Part shown: one piece after another, positions 46,966 through 55,462 of the stretch
How positions within the stretch are numbered: the stretch's first letter is position 1
Layout: every line of letters begins with the position of its first letter
Origin: Paraburkholderia piptadeniae
GTDB lineage: Bacteria; Pseudomonadota; Gammaproteobacteria; Burkholderiales; Burkholderiaceae
Reading direction: 5' to 3'
DNA: 64,000 nt
NCBI RefSeq assembly: GCF_900007165.1
Contig: NZ_CYGY02000017.1
Coordinates: 1 to 64,000 of the forward strand
Translations under genes and position numbers: made by a program
Notes under the pieces: model-generated
What the model saw: the letters and a program-made list of their open reading frames with translations, nothing else
The model's database searches: none
What the model was told of the DNA's origin: nothing

Positions 46966-46996
46966 AAAGGACGGGCACGACCCGTCCTTTTCTTTT
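46966..46996 (+). terminator. Terminator between convergent nagZ and response-regulator genes
   Basis: A perfect 10-bp stem AAAGGACGGG / CCCGTCCTTT with a 5-base loop, followed by TCTTTTG. The A-run on the other side means it could also serve the minus-strand gene. Confidence 0.75.
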
Positions 46997-47015
46997 GCGC
47001 GTGGAACTGAACGCG

Positions 47016-48401
47016 TCAGTTCAGCCGCATCCGTTGCAGCTTGTTGTACAGCGTCTTCGGACTGATGCCGAGCAGCGACGCCGCGCGATGCCGCGTGCCG
47101 CCGACAGCATCGAGCGTCGCGCGGATCAGCATTTCCTCGACATCGGCGAGCGGCGTGCCGACCGTCACCTGCACGCGGCCGCCGTTCAGATCGCGCCCGC
47201 CCACCCCGTTGCCTTCGTCGGCGCGCAGCGTCTCCAGCACGTCGCCCGACGCGTGATACGCGCGCCGCACGCGCTCCTGCAGTTCGCGCACGTTGCCGGG
47301 CCACTCGTATGCAAGACACTCGCGGACGAAATTCGGTCCGATCAGCTTCGTCGCATCGGCCACGCCGCGTGCATTCGCCTCATCGTTCAGCTCGTCGACG
47401 AGCACTTGCGCGAAGAGCGGCGGATCGTCGCCTCGCTCGCGCAGCGGCGGCAGAGACAGCGCGGCCGCTTCCAGCCGCAGGCCGAGATCCTGATGCAAGC
47501 TGCCATCGGCGACGGCTGCGCGCGGCATCTTGCGCGTCGACGCGATCAGGCGGAAATCGGTGGCGACCTGGTTCGTGCCGCCGACGCGCATGAAGGTCTG
47601 TGAATCGAGCGCGCCGAGCAGCGCTTCCTGCTGCGCGCGCGGCAGCAGCGTGATTTCGTCGATGAAGAGCGTGCCGCCGCTCGCCTGTTCGAAGAGGCCG
47701 GGCTCGCGCTGCTCCGCGCCGCCGAACGCGCCGCGTTCGTGGCCGAACAGCAGGCTGTCCAGCGGCCGGCCACCGCCGGCGGCGGCCGGCGACGAACGGC
47801 AATCGAGCACGACGAACGGCCCTTTGCGCCGGCGGCTCATCTCGTGCAGCGTGCGCGCGGCGACTTCCTTGCCCGTGCCCGCTTCGCCGGATATCAGCAC
47901 GGCGGCTTCCGTCGGCGCGAGATGCTCGACCGAATCGTACACATGCTGGATCGCGCCGCTGCGGCCGATCATCGGTCCGAAGCGGCCCATGCGGCGCAGC
48001 CTCGCGCGCAGCGCCTGGACTTCCTCGGTCAGTTCGTAGGGCCGCGGAATGCGCGCCAGCAGGCTGCGCAGCCGCGGGATGTTGACGGGCTTGAGCAGAT
48101 AGTCCCAGATGCCATGGCGCAGGCCTTCGATCGCGCTTTCGACCGTCGCGTTGCCCGTCATCACGATCACGGGCAAGGCGCCGCCGGGCGGCTGCGCGGG
48201 CAGGTGCTGGAGCAGGTCGAGGCCGCTACCGTCGGGCAGATTCAGGTCGACGAGCACGACGTCGGGGATAAAGCGGGTCAGCGCTGCGCGCGCTTCTGAG
48301 AGCGTGATGGCGGTGTCGACGGAAAAACCGTCGGCCGCAAGAATCGCGGACAGGCCTGACAGGCTATTGGGATCGTCTTCGACAATCAGGGCATGTGGCA
48401 T
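47016..48401 (-). CDS. Orphan NtrC-type response regulator with GAFGGA variant
   Basis: A 461-residue protein with receiver (1 to about 120), AAA+ (about 140-375) and Fis-type DNA-binding (about 420-461) domains. The phosphoacceptor is Asp52 in VLVDLNLPDGSG; Thr82 and Lys104 complete the receiver site. Walker A is GEAGTGKE (172-179) and Walker B is FIDEIT. The sigma-54-contacting loop reads GAFGGA (224-229) instead of GAFTGA, and nearby residues (LDCRSSPAAAGGGRPL) depart from the usual pattern. The C-terminal helix-turn-helix is RHRAASLLGISPKTLYNKLQRM. No histidine kinase lies nearby. Whether it still activates sigma-54 promoters is uncertain. Confidence 0.9.
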   Translation of the reverse strand: MPHALIVEDDPNSLSGLSAILAADGFSVDTAITLSEARAALTRFIPDVVLVDLNLPDGSGLDLLQHLPAQPPGGALPVIVMTGNATVESAIEGLRHGIWDYLLKPVNIPRLRSLLARIPRPYELTEEVQALRARLRRMGRFGPMIGRSGAIQHVYDSVEHLAPTEAAVLISGEAGTGKEVAARTLHEMSRRRKGPFVVLDCRSSPAAAGGGRPLDSLLFGHERGAFGGAEQREPGLFEQASGGTLFIDEITLLPRAQQEALLGALDSQTFMRVGGTNQVATDFRLIASTRKMPRAAVADGSLHQDLGLRLEAAALSLPPLRERGDDPPLFAQVLVDELNDEANARGVADATKLIGPNFVRECLAYEWPGNVRELQERVRRAYHASGDVLETLRADEGNGVGGRDLNGGRVQVTVGTPLADVEEMLIRATLDAVGGTRHRAASLLGISPKTLYNKLQRMRLN

Positions 48402-48567
48402 AACGAGCGCAACTGTTCAGATGGACGGAGTCCCGACGCGCACGGGCCGCAGCGGCGGTCCCGAGCGCGCGGGCGCTGGATGAGTGGGCTTGAGTGGCCA
48501 ATGCTCCCGGTCAGATGCAACGGCATCGGAAGTCGCCGGGAAAACCTCGCCCGGCGCAGGTCGCCCG

Positions 48568-48774
48568 TCACCGGCCGCGGTGGCGATCGAAGAAGCGGCG
48601 CACCTCGAGTTCGGCTTCGTCGCGCGTCTTCCCATATCGCTCCTGGATCAGGCCCGCCAGCTTGTCGGCGCGGCCTTTCGCCTTGGTCAGTTCGTCGTCC
48701 GTGAGTTGGCCCCACGCGGTTTTCGCCTTCCCGATCATCTGTTTCCACTTGCCTTCAGCGATATCGTTGTTCAT
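48568..48774 (-). CDS. CsbD-like stress-response protein
   Basis: A 68-residue hydrophilic helical protein of the CsbD/YjbJ family, start at MNNDIAEGKWKQMIGKAK. The family is a common general-stress protein of unknown function, abundant in stationary phase in several bacteria. The middle contains AWGQLTDDELTKAKGRADKLAGLIQERYG, the conserved CsbD core. It ends 167 bases before the response-regulator start on the same strand. Five codons of open frame upstream are ignored. Confidence 0.85.
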   Translation of the reverse strand: MNNDIAEGKWKQMIGKAKTAWGQLTDDELTKAKGRADKLAGLIQERYGKTRDEAELEVRRFFDRHRGR

Positions 48775-48978
48775 GGCACCTCTCCCCATTTCTTTCGAAT
48801 AAAACGAAAAGCCTCGTGGGCCTGAAATCTTCGGAAAGCAGGAGTCGTGCCAATGAAAAACTATCTCGAAAAGTCAATGTGAGCGCGGTCTGAAAACACG
48901 GATGCGACAACCGACCTGGCAAAATTGCATGCCTGGCCGGTAAAGTTTTCCACCACCATACACGGTCGCGAAAAAAAG

Positions 48979-49005
48979 AAAAAGCGCCCAGATGGGCGCT
49001 TTTTT
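48979..49005 (-). terminator. efp terminator
   Basis: AAAAAGCGCCC / GGGCGCTTTTT, an 11-bp stem with 4-base loop; the flanking A- and T-runs make it bidirectional. It lies 61 bases beyond the efp stop codon. Confidence 0.8.
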
Positions 49006-49065
49006 AAACTCGAAGCCCTGAGTGAGTCAGGGCTTAAGACGAATGCCGTGTGGCGCGATTCAAAC

Positions 49066-49623
49066 TTAGGCGCGGCTGCGGTATTCGTTGGTACGCGTGT
49101 CGATTTCGATCTTGTCGCCGATGTTGCAGAAGAGCGGCACTTGCAGCTCGAAGCCGGTGTTCAGCTTTGCGGTCTTCAAGACCTTGCCCGACGACGTGTC
49201 GCCCTTGACAGCCGGCTCCGTGTAGATGATTTCGCGGACCAGCGTGGTCGGCAGCTCGACCGAGATGGCCTTCTCGTTGTAGAACACGACTTCGCAAGCC
49301 ATGCCGTCTTCGAGGTAGTTGAGCGCGTCGCCCATCATTTCCGCTTCGACTTCGTACTGGTTGTAGTCGGCGTCCATGAACACGTACATCGGGTCGGCGA
49401 AGTACGAGTACGAGACTTCCTTGCGGTCAAGCACGACGACGTCGAACTTGTCGTCCGCCTTGTAGACGGTTTCCATGCCTGCGCCCGTCAGCAGGTTCTT
49501 GAACTTCATCTTGACGACGGCGGCGTTGCGGCCCGATTTGTTGTATTCGGCCTTCTGAACGACCATCGCGTCGTTGCCGATCATCACGACGTTGCCGGTG
49601 CGGAGTTCCTGAGCGATCTTCAT
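49066..49623 (-). CDS. efp: Elongation factor P (Arg32 type)
   Basis: A 185-residue EF-P that rescues ribosomes stalled on polyproline motifs. The three-domain order is normal: KOW domain (1-65), OB domain (about 66-130) and the C-terminal OB domain. The tip of the first loop reads YNKSGRNAA with Arg32 at the modification site, the hallmark of the arginine-rhamnosylated EF-P group, instead of the Lys34 modified by EpmAB in E. coli. The rhamnosyltransferase EarP is encoded 367 bases upstream on the same strand. A strong terminator follows. Confidence 0.97.
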   Translation of the reverse strand: MKIAQELRTGNVVMIGNDAMVVQKAEYNKSGRNAAVVKMKFKNLLTGAGMETVYKADDKFDVVVLDRKEVSYSYFADPMYVFMDADYNQYEVEAEMMGDALNYLEDGMACEVVFYNEKAISVELPTTLVREIIYTEPAVKGDTSSGKVLKTAKLNTGFELQVPLFCNIGDKIEIDTRTNEYRSRA

Positions 49624-49990
49624 AAAACTGTCCTGTACGAAATAAGGTGCTTCAACTTTTGCTCAACGGCATACGGCGCAAGCGGGTTCGGCGCCCGGCG
49701 CGCGTTCGACGCCCTATAAGGCGGATCAAACTGGATTGCGCGGTAAGCGGGGCCGGCGTCGACAGGGCGGGCGCGTTTTACCGCTCCGATTGCTTCCGTC
49801 CCAATGCCAGTCTGCTTCTGCCTTGCTGCTTTACCCGAAGCGTCCGTCTGCTTCTTTGTACCCGAAGCGGGCGCGTACTCGTGTGACACTGACAGCGCAA
49901 CTGCGGAGGCCCGCAAAAACTAACCCCTGCCAGACCCCTGCCGGTGGCGCCGTCGTGCCGCGCTTGCGTCGTCGGCCGTTGGATAACCGC
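49624..49990. other. Region between earP and efp
   Basis: 367 bases without a credible gene. It carries imperfect direct repeats: GTCTGCTTCT at 49810-49819 and 49846-49855, each followed by TACCCGAAGCG at 49832-49842 and 49859-49869. The length suggests efp has its own promoter, but I see no strong match to one. Confidence 0.5.
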
Positions 49991-51172
49991 TTATTTTAAC
50001 TGAGTTTTTGCGAATTCCGCCAGATTTCCGGCGAGATCGCCAATCGACGCCAGATCGCGCGCCCAGTCGGCCGCGCGCGCCGCGAGTTTCGTGCGATGGC
50101 GCTGGAACTCCGCCCAGTCGGGCGTGCCGTTGCCGTTCCACGCGTGCCAGAAGCGGCCGAGCGCCGCGCGCGCAGCCGCGGGAAGTCCGTGCGCATAGTG
50201 CGCGAGCGCGGCGTCGAGCTTCGGCAGGTGGGCGTCGTCGGCTTGCGGATATATGTGCCAGATGAACGGACGCGCGGCCCACTGCGCGCGCACGAACGAG
50301 TCTTCGCCGCGCACGAAGTTGATGTCGCTGACCCACAGCAGTTCGTCGTAGCCCGGCTGATCGGCGAACGCGAGTGCGTGCGCGCGCAGATTGCCCCGCG
50401 ATGCCCGCGCGCCCGCCGCGAACGACGACAAGCCAAAAAAACGCGCCACCGCACCCGAAATGCGGCCCTCCGGCACGAGCAGCACAGTTTCGCCGCTGGC
50501 GTCGCACCACTGCGCGAGCAGGCTGTCGACGGCCGGGTTTTCGTACGCGAACAGCGAGATGACGGTTGTGCCCTGCTCCGGCGGCGCGCTGCCCGTCTTC
50601 GCCTGCCACCAGGCGGCGCGCGCGTCAGGCGACGCCAGGAACGCCGCGCGGCGCGCGTCGAGATCGCGCTCCTTCAGCACGCCGCCCGTGCCTTTGCCGA
50701 GCCCCGGGAAGAAAAACGTCTTCGACAGCGCGTAACGCGGATGCGGCGACGGTCGCAAGTGAAAATCCGCGATCCAGTCTTCGCCGCTCAGATATTCGAG
50801 GTTGAACCACACGGGCACGCGCTTGCGCCGTGCCATCGCCGCGATGTAGACGGGCGGCAGTTCGCACGCGAACGCCTCGATCACGACGTCGGCCACCTGC
50901 AGCGTCTCGCCCGCATGCGCGGGCTCGTGCCAGTGCTCGATGACGATGCCGTCGACCCTCTGCCGCGCCTTTTCGACATCGACGAATGGATTGAGCTTGT
51001 GAAACGCATGCAGATCGTCGACGAACACGCGCACCTGCCAGCCGTGTTCGTTCGTGAGTTGCCGCGCGAGTCGCCAGCAAACGCCGATATCACCGAAGTT
51101 GTCGATCACCGCGCAGAAAATGTCGCACGCGATCGCTGGGGGCTGCGGACGTCGAGTGGAAGCGGAGGACAT
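49991..51172 (-). CDS. earP: EF-P arginine rhamnosyltransferase EarP
   Basis: A 393-residue GT-B-fold glycosyltransferase that moves rhamnose from dTDP-rhamnose to EF-P Arg32. The N-terminal motif FCAVIDNFGDIGVCWRLARQL places the catalytic Asp24 and Asp28 (equivalents of the essential Asp pair in characterised EarP proteins). The C-terminal half shows LLWVSDINFVRGEDSFVRAQWAARPFIWHIYPQ with the key Glu in RGEDSFVRA binding the nucleotide sugar. Its neighbour on the same strand is efp, whose residue 32 is Arg, so enzyme and substrate are encoded together. Confidence 0.94.
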   Translation of the reverse strand: MSSASTRRPQPPAIACDIFCAVIDNFGDIGVCWRLARQLTNEHGWQVRVFVDDLHAFHKLNPFVDVEKARQRVDGIVIEHWHEPAHAGETLQVADVVIEAFACELPPVYIAAMARRKRVPVWFNLEYLSGEDWIADFHLRPSPHPRYALSKTFFFPGLGKGTGGVLKERDLDARRAAFLASPDARAAWWQAKTGSAPPEQGTTVISLFAYENPAVDSLLAQWCDASGETVLLVPEGRISGAVARFFGLSSFAAGARASRGNLRAHALAFADQPGYDELLWVSDINFVRGEDSFVRAQWAARPFIWHIYPQADDAHLPKLDAALAHYAHGLPAAARAALGRFWHAWNGNGTPDWAEFQRHRTKLAARAADWARDLASIGDLAGNLAEFAKTQLK

Positions 51173-51290
51173 GATGGCGGCGCCTGGGTTCGGGCGCGGG
51201 CGGAATGTTCTAAACTGGCGATTCTAAAGCACGCGAAAGTACCCAAACTACACATGCGCCGCCCACGCTCGGCGCCCGGCCCGATTCTGC

Positions 51291-53474
51291 ATGACCCGAT
51301 CCGATTCCTCACCCGCATCCGATGCCGCCCCGAAGTCCGGCGCGCCCGACAGCGCCGCCGAAGAGTTCGACCCGAAAAAAGTGCTGCGCCAGTTGCCGCA
51401 TATGCCGGGCGTTTATCGCTACTACGATGCGCAGGGCGCGGTGCTGTACGTGGGCAAGGCGCGCGACCTGAAGAAGCGCGTGTCGAGCTACTTCACGAAG
51501 ACGCTGCTGTCGCCGCGTATCGCGATGATGGTCACGCGGATCGCGAAGATCGAAACGACCGTCACGCGTTCGGAAGCCGAAGCACTGCTGCTTGAGAACA
51601 ATCTCATCAAGGCTTTGGCGCCGCGCTACAACATTCTGTTTCGCGATGACAAGTCCTATCCGTATCTGAAGCTGACGGGCCATCGTTTTCCGCGCATGGC
51701 GTACTACCGCGGCTCGGTCGACAAGAAGAACCAGTATTTCGGACCGTTCCCAAGCGCATGGGCGGTGCGCGAGAGCATCCAGATCCTGCAGCGCGTATTC
51801 CAGTTGCGCACCTGCGAAGATTCCGTGTTCAACAACCGTACGCGGCCGTGTCTGCTGCATCAGATCGGACGATGCACGGCGCCATGCGTCGGCGCGATTA
51901 GCGAAGAGGACTACGCCCGCGACGTGTCCAATGCATCGCGCTTTCTGCTCGGACGGCAGTCCGAAGTGATGAAGGAACTCGAGCAGAAGATGCATGCGTT
52001 TGCAAGCGAACTGAAGTTCGAGCAGGCGGCGGCGGTGCGCAATCAGATGAGTTCGCTGTCGACGGTGCTGCACCAGCAGGCAATCGAAGTGGGCGGCGAG
52101 GGCGACGTCGATATTCTTGCCGTCGTCGCGCTCGGCGGACGCGTCTGCGTGAATCTGGCGATGGTGCGCGGCGGCCGGCATCTGGGCGACAAGGCTTACT
52201 TTCCGACGCACGTCGAAAGCGCACTGACGGCGGAGGAGGGCGGTCTCGAAGACGGCGAGGTAGCCGCAGTTACGCCATCAGCGCTGGTGGATATCGAAGC
52301 GGAACTCGGCGAAGAAACGGACGGACGCGCGGACGAAGCCGCTTCGGATGCAACGGGGACGAACGAAAGCGACGAAGTCTCGGACGATACCGACGATGGC
52401 GCCGATAGCGACACGAAGCCGCGCGCCGGCATCGAAGCCGAAGTGCTCGAAGCGTTCATCGCGCAGCATTATCTCGGCAATCGCGTGCCGCCTGTGCTCG
52501 TCGTCAGTCACGCGCCCGCCAGCCGCGAGCTCGTCGATCTGCTGATCGAGCAGGCCGGGCACAAGGTCACGCTGCTGCGCCAGCCGCAAGGCCAGAAGCG
52601 CGCGTGGCTCGCGATGGCCGAGCAGAATGCGCGGCTCGCGCTCGCGCGCTTGTTGTCCGAGCAAGGCTCGCAGCAGTCGCGCACGCGCGCGCTCGCCGAC
52701 ACGCTGTCGCTCGAATGCGATGACCTTGCGCATCTGCGCATCGAGTGCTTCGACATCAGCCACACGATGGGCGAGGCGACGCAGGCATCGTGCGTCGTCT
52801 TTCACCATCACAAGATGCAGTCGTCGGAATACCGGCGCTACAACATCACGGGCATCACGCCCGGCGACGACTACGCGGCGATGCGTCAGGTGCTCACGCG
52901 TCGCTACGAGAAGATGGTCGAGCAGGCCGCGGCGAACGCAAACGACGAAGCGGCAGGTCTGCAACCGGAAGCCGCCACCGATCCGGCCGTCGCGCCCGAA
53001 GGTGCGGAACCCGTCGCCGCGGGCGGTGTGCTGCCGAATATCGTGCTGATCGACGGCGGCAAGGGTCAGGTTGAGATTGCGCGTCAGGTGTTCAACGAAC
53101 TCGGGCTCGATCTGGGCATGCTGGTCGGCGTCGCGAAGGGCGAAGGGCGCAAGGTCGGTCTGGAGACGCTCGTGTTCGCGGACGGCCGGCCGTCGCTCGA
53201 ACTCGGCAAGGAAAGTGCGGCGCTGATGCTCGTCGCGCAGATCCGCGACGAAGCGCACCGTTTCGCGATCACGGGCATGCGCGCGAAGCGCGGGAAAACG
53301 CGGCAGACGTCGCGGCTCGAGGAGCTCGAAGGCGTCGGCGCGAAACGGCGGCAGCGGCTCCTCGCGCGCTTCGGAGGCTTGCGCGGCGTGGTGGCGGCGA
53401 GTGTCGACGATCTCGCGAGCGTCGAAGGCATTTCGCGCGCACTGGCCGAGCAGATCTATCGACAGTTGCATTGA
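51291..53474 (+). CDS. uvrC: UvrABC system protein C with acidic insertion
   Basis: A 727-residue dual-incision nuclease subunit of nucleotide excision repair. The N-terminal GIY-YIG domain (about 30-110) reads [26 protein letters not shown]. The UVR motif lies near residues 225-260, the RNase H-like nuclease domain follows from about 430 ([21 protein letters not shown] and [12 protein letters not shown]), and two helix-hairpin-helix units end the protein. An Asp/Glu/Ser/Thr-rich insertion (about residues 305-380) and a smaller Ala/Pro one (about 550-580) make it longer than E. coli UvrC (610). pgsA follows 156 bases later, a conserved pair. Confidence 0.95.
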   Translation: MTRSDSSPASDAAPKSGAPDSAAEEFDPKKVLRQLPHMPGVYRYYDAQGAVLYVGKARDLKKRVSSYFTKTLLSPRIAMMVTRIAKIETTVTRSEAEALLLENNLIKALAPRYNILFRDDKSYPYLKLTGHRFPRMAYYRGSVDKKNQYFGPFPSAWAVRESIQILQRVFQLRTCEDSVFNNRTRPCLLHQIGRCTAPCVGAISEEDYARDVSNASRFLLGRQSEVMKELEQKMHAFASELKFEQAAAVRNQMSSLSTVLHQQAIEVGGEGDVDILAVVALGGRVCVNLAMVRGGRHLGDKAYFPTHVESALTAEEGGLEDGEVAAVTPSALVDIEAELGEETDGRADEAASDATGTNESDEVSDDTDDGADSDTKPRAGIEAEVLEAFIAQHYLGNRVPPVLVVSHAPASRELVDLLIEQAGHKVTLLRQPQGQKRAWLAMAEQNARLALARLLSEQGSQQSRTRALADTLSLECDDLAHLRIECFDISHTMGEATQASCVVFHHHKMQSSEYRRYNITGITPGDDYAAMRQVLTRRYEKMVEQAAANANDEAAGLQPEAATDPAVAPEGAEPVAAGGVLPNIVLIDGGKGQVEIARQVFNELGLDLGMLVGVAKGEGRKVGLETLVFADGRPSLELGKESAALMLVAQIRDEAHRFAITGMRAKRGKTRQTSRLEELEGVGAKRRQRLLARFGGLRGVVAASVDDLASVEGISRALAEQIYRQLH

Positions 53475-53630
53475 TGCGTGCGCTCGCCCGGCGACGGCGA
53501 GTCGCGCGCCGATGTGCGCGGGCTGCTTCCCGCGCTGCTCGGCCCAGACCCGCTCCTGGCGCGTTGCTTGTAGCGCGTCCGGTGAACCGGCACAATTGCA
53601 TCTCTTATCTCAGAACCTTGCGCCTGCCCC

Positions 53631-54221
53631 ATGCCGTTTAATTTTCCGATCTTCCTGACATGGCTGCGGATCGTATTGATTCCGCTCGTCGTGGGCGTGT
53701 TCTATCTGCCGGACATGATGCTGAGCCCGGCCCACCGCAATCTGGCCGCCGCGACGATCTTCATCCTCGCGGCGCTGACCGACTGGTTCGACGGTTTTCT
53801 CGCGCGCAAATGGAATCAGACGTCGGCGTTCGGCGCGTTCCTCGATCCCGTCGCCGACAAGCTGATGGTCACGGCCGCGCTGCTCGTGCTCGTGCAACTG
53901 GCGCGCCTCGATTCGGCGATCGCGCTCGTGATCGTCGGCCGCGAGATCGCGATTTCGGCGCTGCGCGAATGGATGGCGCAGATCGGCGCATCGAAGAGCG
54001 TCGCGGTGAACTCGCTCGGCAAGTTCAAGACGGCATGCCAGATGGTCGCGATTCCGATGCTGTTGTTCTACGGTCCGCTGTCGCTCGGCGCGTTATCGAT
54101 CGACACGCGCGTGTGGGGCTTGTGGCTCATCTATCTCGCGGCGTTCCTCACGATCTGGTCGATGCTGTACTACATGAAGCTCGCGTGGCCGCAGATTCGC
54201 GAGCGCGGCGGAATGGCCTGA
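53631..54221 (+). CDS. pgsA: CDP-diacylglycerol-glycerol-3-phosphate 3-phosphatidyltransferase
   Basis: A 196-residue inner-membrane enzyme that commits CDP-diacylglycerol to phosphatidylglycerol and cardiolipin. The CDP-alcohol phosphotransferase motif is complete: DWFDGFLARKWNQTSAFGAFLDPVADKL (DGxxAR...GxxxDxxxD). Five to six hydrophobic segments are present. The order uvrC-pgsA-tRNA-Gly is frequent in proteobacteria. Start is ATG 53631; no alternative is attractive. Confidence 0.95.
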   Translation: MPFNFPIFLTWLRIVLIPLVVGVFYLPDMMLSPAHRNLAAATIFILAALTDWFDGFLARKWNQTSAFGAFLDPVADKLMVTAALLVLVQLARLDSAIALVIVGREIAISALREWMAQIGASKSVAVNSLGKFKTACQMVAIPMLLFYGPLSLGALSIDTRVWGLWLIYLAAFLTIWSMLYYMKLAWPQIRERGGMA

Positions 54222-54264
54222 AAGCAGTCACTACTAAAATTTTTATTCTCTCGTACAAAAAGGG

Positions 54265-54293
54265 TTGACACGATTCGGCGCCTTCTACATAAT
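54265..54293 (+). promoter_or_regulatory. Sigma-70 promoter of the tRNA-Gly/Cys cluster
   Basis: TTGACA (54265-54270), a 17-base spacer and CATAAT (54288-54293). Transcription would begin near 54300, about 58 bases before the first tRNA-Gly. Confidence 0.75.
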
Positions 54294-54357
54294 CTCGTTT
54301 CTCCGGTGAACGCGGTAACAAACAACGCGAAACACTGGGAAGCAGTAGAAGCAAAAC

Positions 54358-54433
54358 GCGGGAGTAGCTCAGTTGGTAGAGCGCAACCTTGCCAAGGTTG
54401 AGGTCGCGAGTTCGAGACTCGTCTCCCGCTCCA
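54358..54433 (+). tRNA. tRNA-Gly (anticodon GCC), first copy
   Basis: A 76-nt tRNA with encoded CCA: acceptor GCGGGAG / CTCCCGC, D-arm AGCTCAGTTGGTAGAGC, anticodon stem-loop AACCTTGCCAAGGTT giving GCC, and T-arm with GAGTTCGAGACTC. Identical to the copy at 54499-54574. Confidence 0.96.
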
Positions 54434-54498
54434 GAATTTGAAGCAGCGTTTTGCAGCAGTCAGCAGGACGTTGCGAGTGCAGGTAATTGCAGGTCCAT

Positions 54499-54574
54499 GC
54501 GGGAGTAGCTCAGTTGGTAGAGCGCAACCTTGCCAAGGTTGAGGTCGCGAGTTCGAGACTCGTCTCCCGCTCCA
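54499..54574 (+). tRNA. tRNA-Gly (anticodon GCC), second copy
   Basis: A 76-nt tRNA-Gly identical in all positions to the copy 65 bases upstream, with encoded CCA. No promoter of its own is evident in the spacer, so it is likely processed from the same precursor. Confidence 0.96.
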
Positions 54575-54710
54575 AACACATGGGGAAGCAAAGCTTCCCT
54601 TTTTGTTTGATGCTTCGGCAGAAGCGTTGAGCTCAGCTGGCCTTAGGGCCAATGCACAAAATCTGCGAGCCGTTGCCATTGCAACAGAGTACGGTCCGCA
54701 GTCCGCTTAC

Positions 54711-54784
54711 GGCGCGATAGCAAAGCGGTTATGCAGCGGCCTGCAAAGCCGTGTAGGCCGGTTCGACTCCGGCTCGCGCCTCCA
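54711..54784 (+). tRNA. tRNA-Cys (anticodon GCA)
   Basis: A 74-nt tRNA with encoded CCA: acceptor GGCGCGA / TCGCGCC, short D-arm, anticodon arm CGGCCTGCAAAGCCG giving GCA, and T-arm CGGTTCGACTCCG. It is the third tRNA after the promoter at 54265, 136 bases after the second tRNA-Gly, and is followed at once by a terminator. Confidence 0.95.
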
Positions 54785-54790
54785 GCAAAG

Positions 54791-54823
54791 AAAAGCCCCG
54801 ACACGTCGGGGCTTTTCTTTTTT
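54791..54823 (+). terminator. Terminator of the tRNA-Gly/Cys cluster
   Basis: AAAAGCCCCGAC / GTCGGGGCTTTT, a near-perfect stem followed by CTTTTTT, seven bases after tRNA-Cys. Confidence 0.85.
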
Positions 54824-54948
54824 GTGCTTTGATGCTTTGCGTCCGCGCATGAGAAGCAAGCGAACGGCCGTCTCGCCTTCGTCCCATCGTCGCGGCATAA
54901 TCGGCCCGTTGACGTCCAACGGATGTCTGTCCCACACAAGTCAATCTC

Positions 54949-55449
54949 ATGACCGAGCAGCAATCTACCGGCAGCAAAGAGACGACGCATATCGACTGGC
55001 GCTGGAAAGCATTCGATGACATGACGAACGTCGAGGTCTACGACATGCTGGCCGCGCGCGCGGCCGTGTTCGTGATCGAGCAGAACTGTCTGTATGGCGA
55101 TGTCGACGGTCTCGATCCCGAGGCCTGGCATCTGTTTGCTTACGGCGCGCCCCAAGCCGGCGCGCGCGTGAAGCTTGCCGGCTATCTGCGCGTGCTGCTG
55201 CCCGACGACCAGGATGCAGACATCCGCATCGGCCGCGTGTTGACGACAGCCGAATTTCGCGGCCAAGGACTCGGCAGCGCGATGCTCGAACGCGTGCTCG
55301 GCCACATCTATGCGCAGTGGCCGGGCACGCCCGTGCGTCTGCATGCGCAGGCGCATCTGCAGGCGTTCTATGGCGCGTTCGGCTTCGAGCCGATTTCGGA
55401 AGTCCACGAAGAGGACGGCATCCCGCATATCTGGATGCGTTCTTCCTGA
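54949..55449 (+). CDS. ElaA-family GNAT N-acetyltransferase
   Basis: A 166-residue GNAT protein of the ElaA group. Signs are WRWKAFDDMTNVEVYDMLAARAAVFVIEQNCLYGDVDGLDPEAWHL at the N-terminus, IGRVLTTAEFRGQGLGSAMLERVL (motif A, acetyl-CoA loop) and HAQAHLQAFYGAFGFEPISEVHEEDGIPHIWM at the C-terminus, the typical ElaA ending. The acceptor is unknown. It stands alone between the tRNA-Cys terminator and the convergent copper cluster. Confidence 0.9.
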   Translation: MTEQQSTGSKETTHIDWRWKAFDDMTNVEVYDMLAARAAVFVIEQNCLYGDVDGLDPEAWHLFAYGAPQAGARVKLAGYLRVLLPDDQDADIRIGRVLTTAEFRGQGLGSAMLERVLGHIYAQWPGTPVRLHAQAHLQAFYGAFGFEPISEVHEEDGIPHIWMRSS

Positions 55450-55462
55450 AGCGCGCAGTGTC

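Noticed and set aside
47016..48401. Complete two-component system
   Set aside because: No histidine kinase is adjacent on either strand; the regulator is treated as an orphan.
54358..54784. tRNA cluster as an integration site of a genomic island
   Set aside because: No integrase, no truncated tRNA copy and no atypical genes follow; the flanking genes look like core chromosome.
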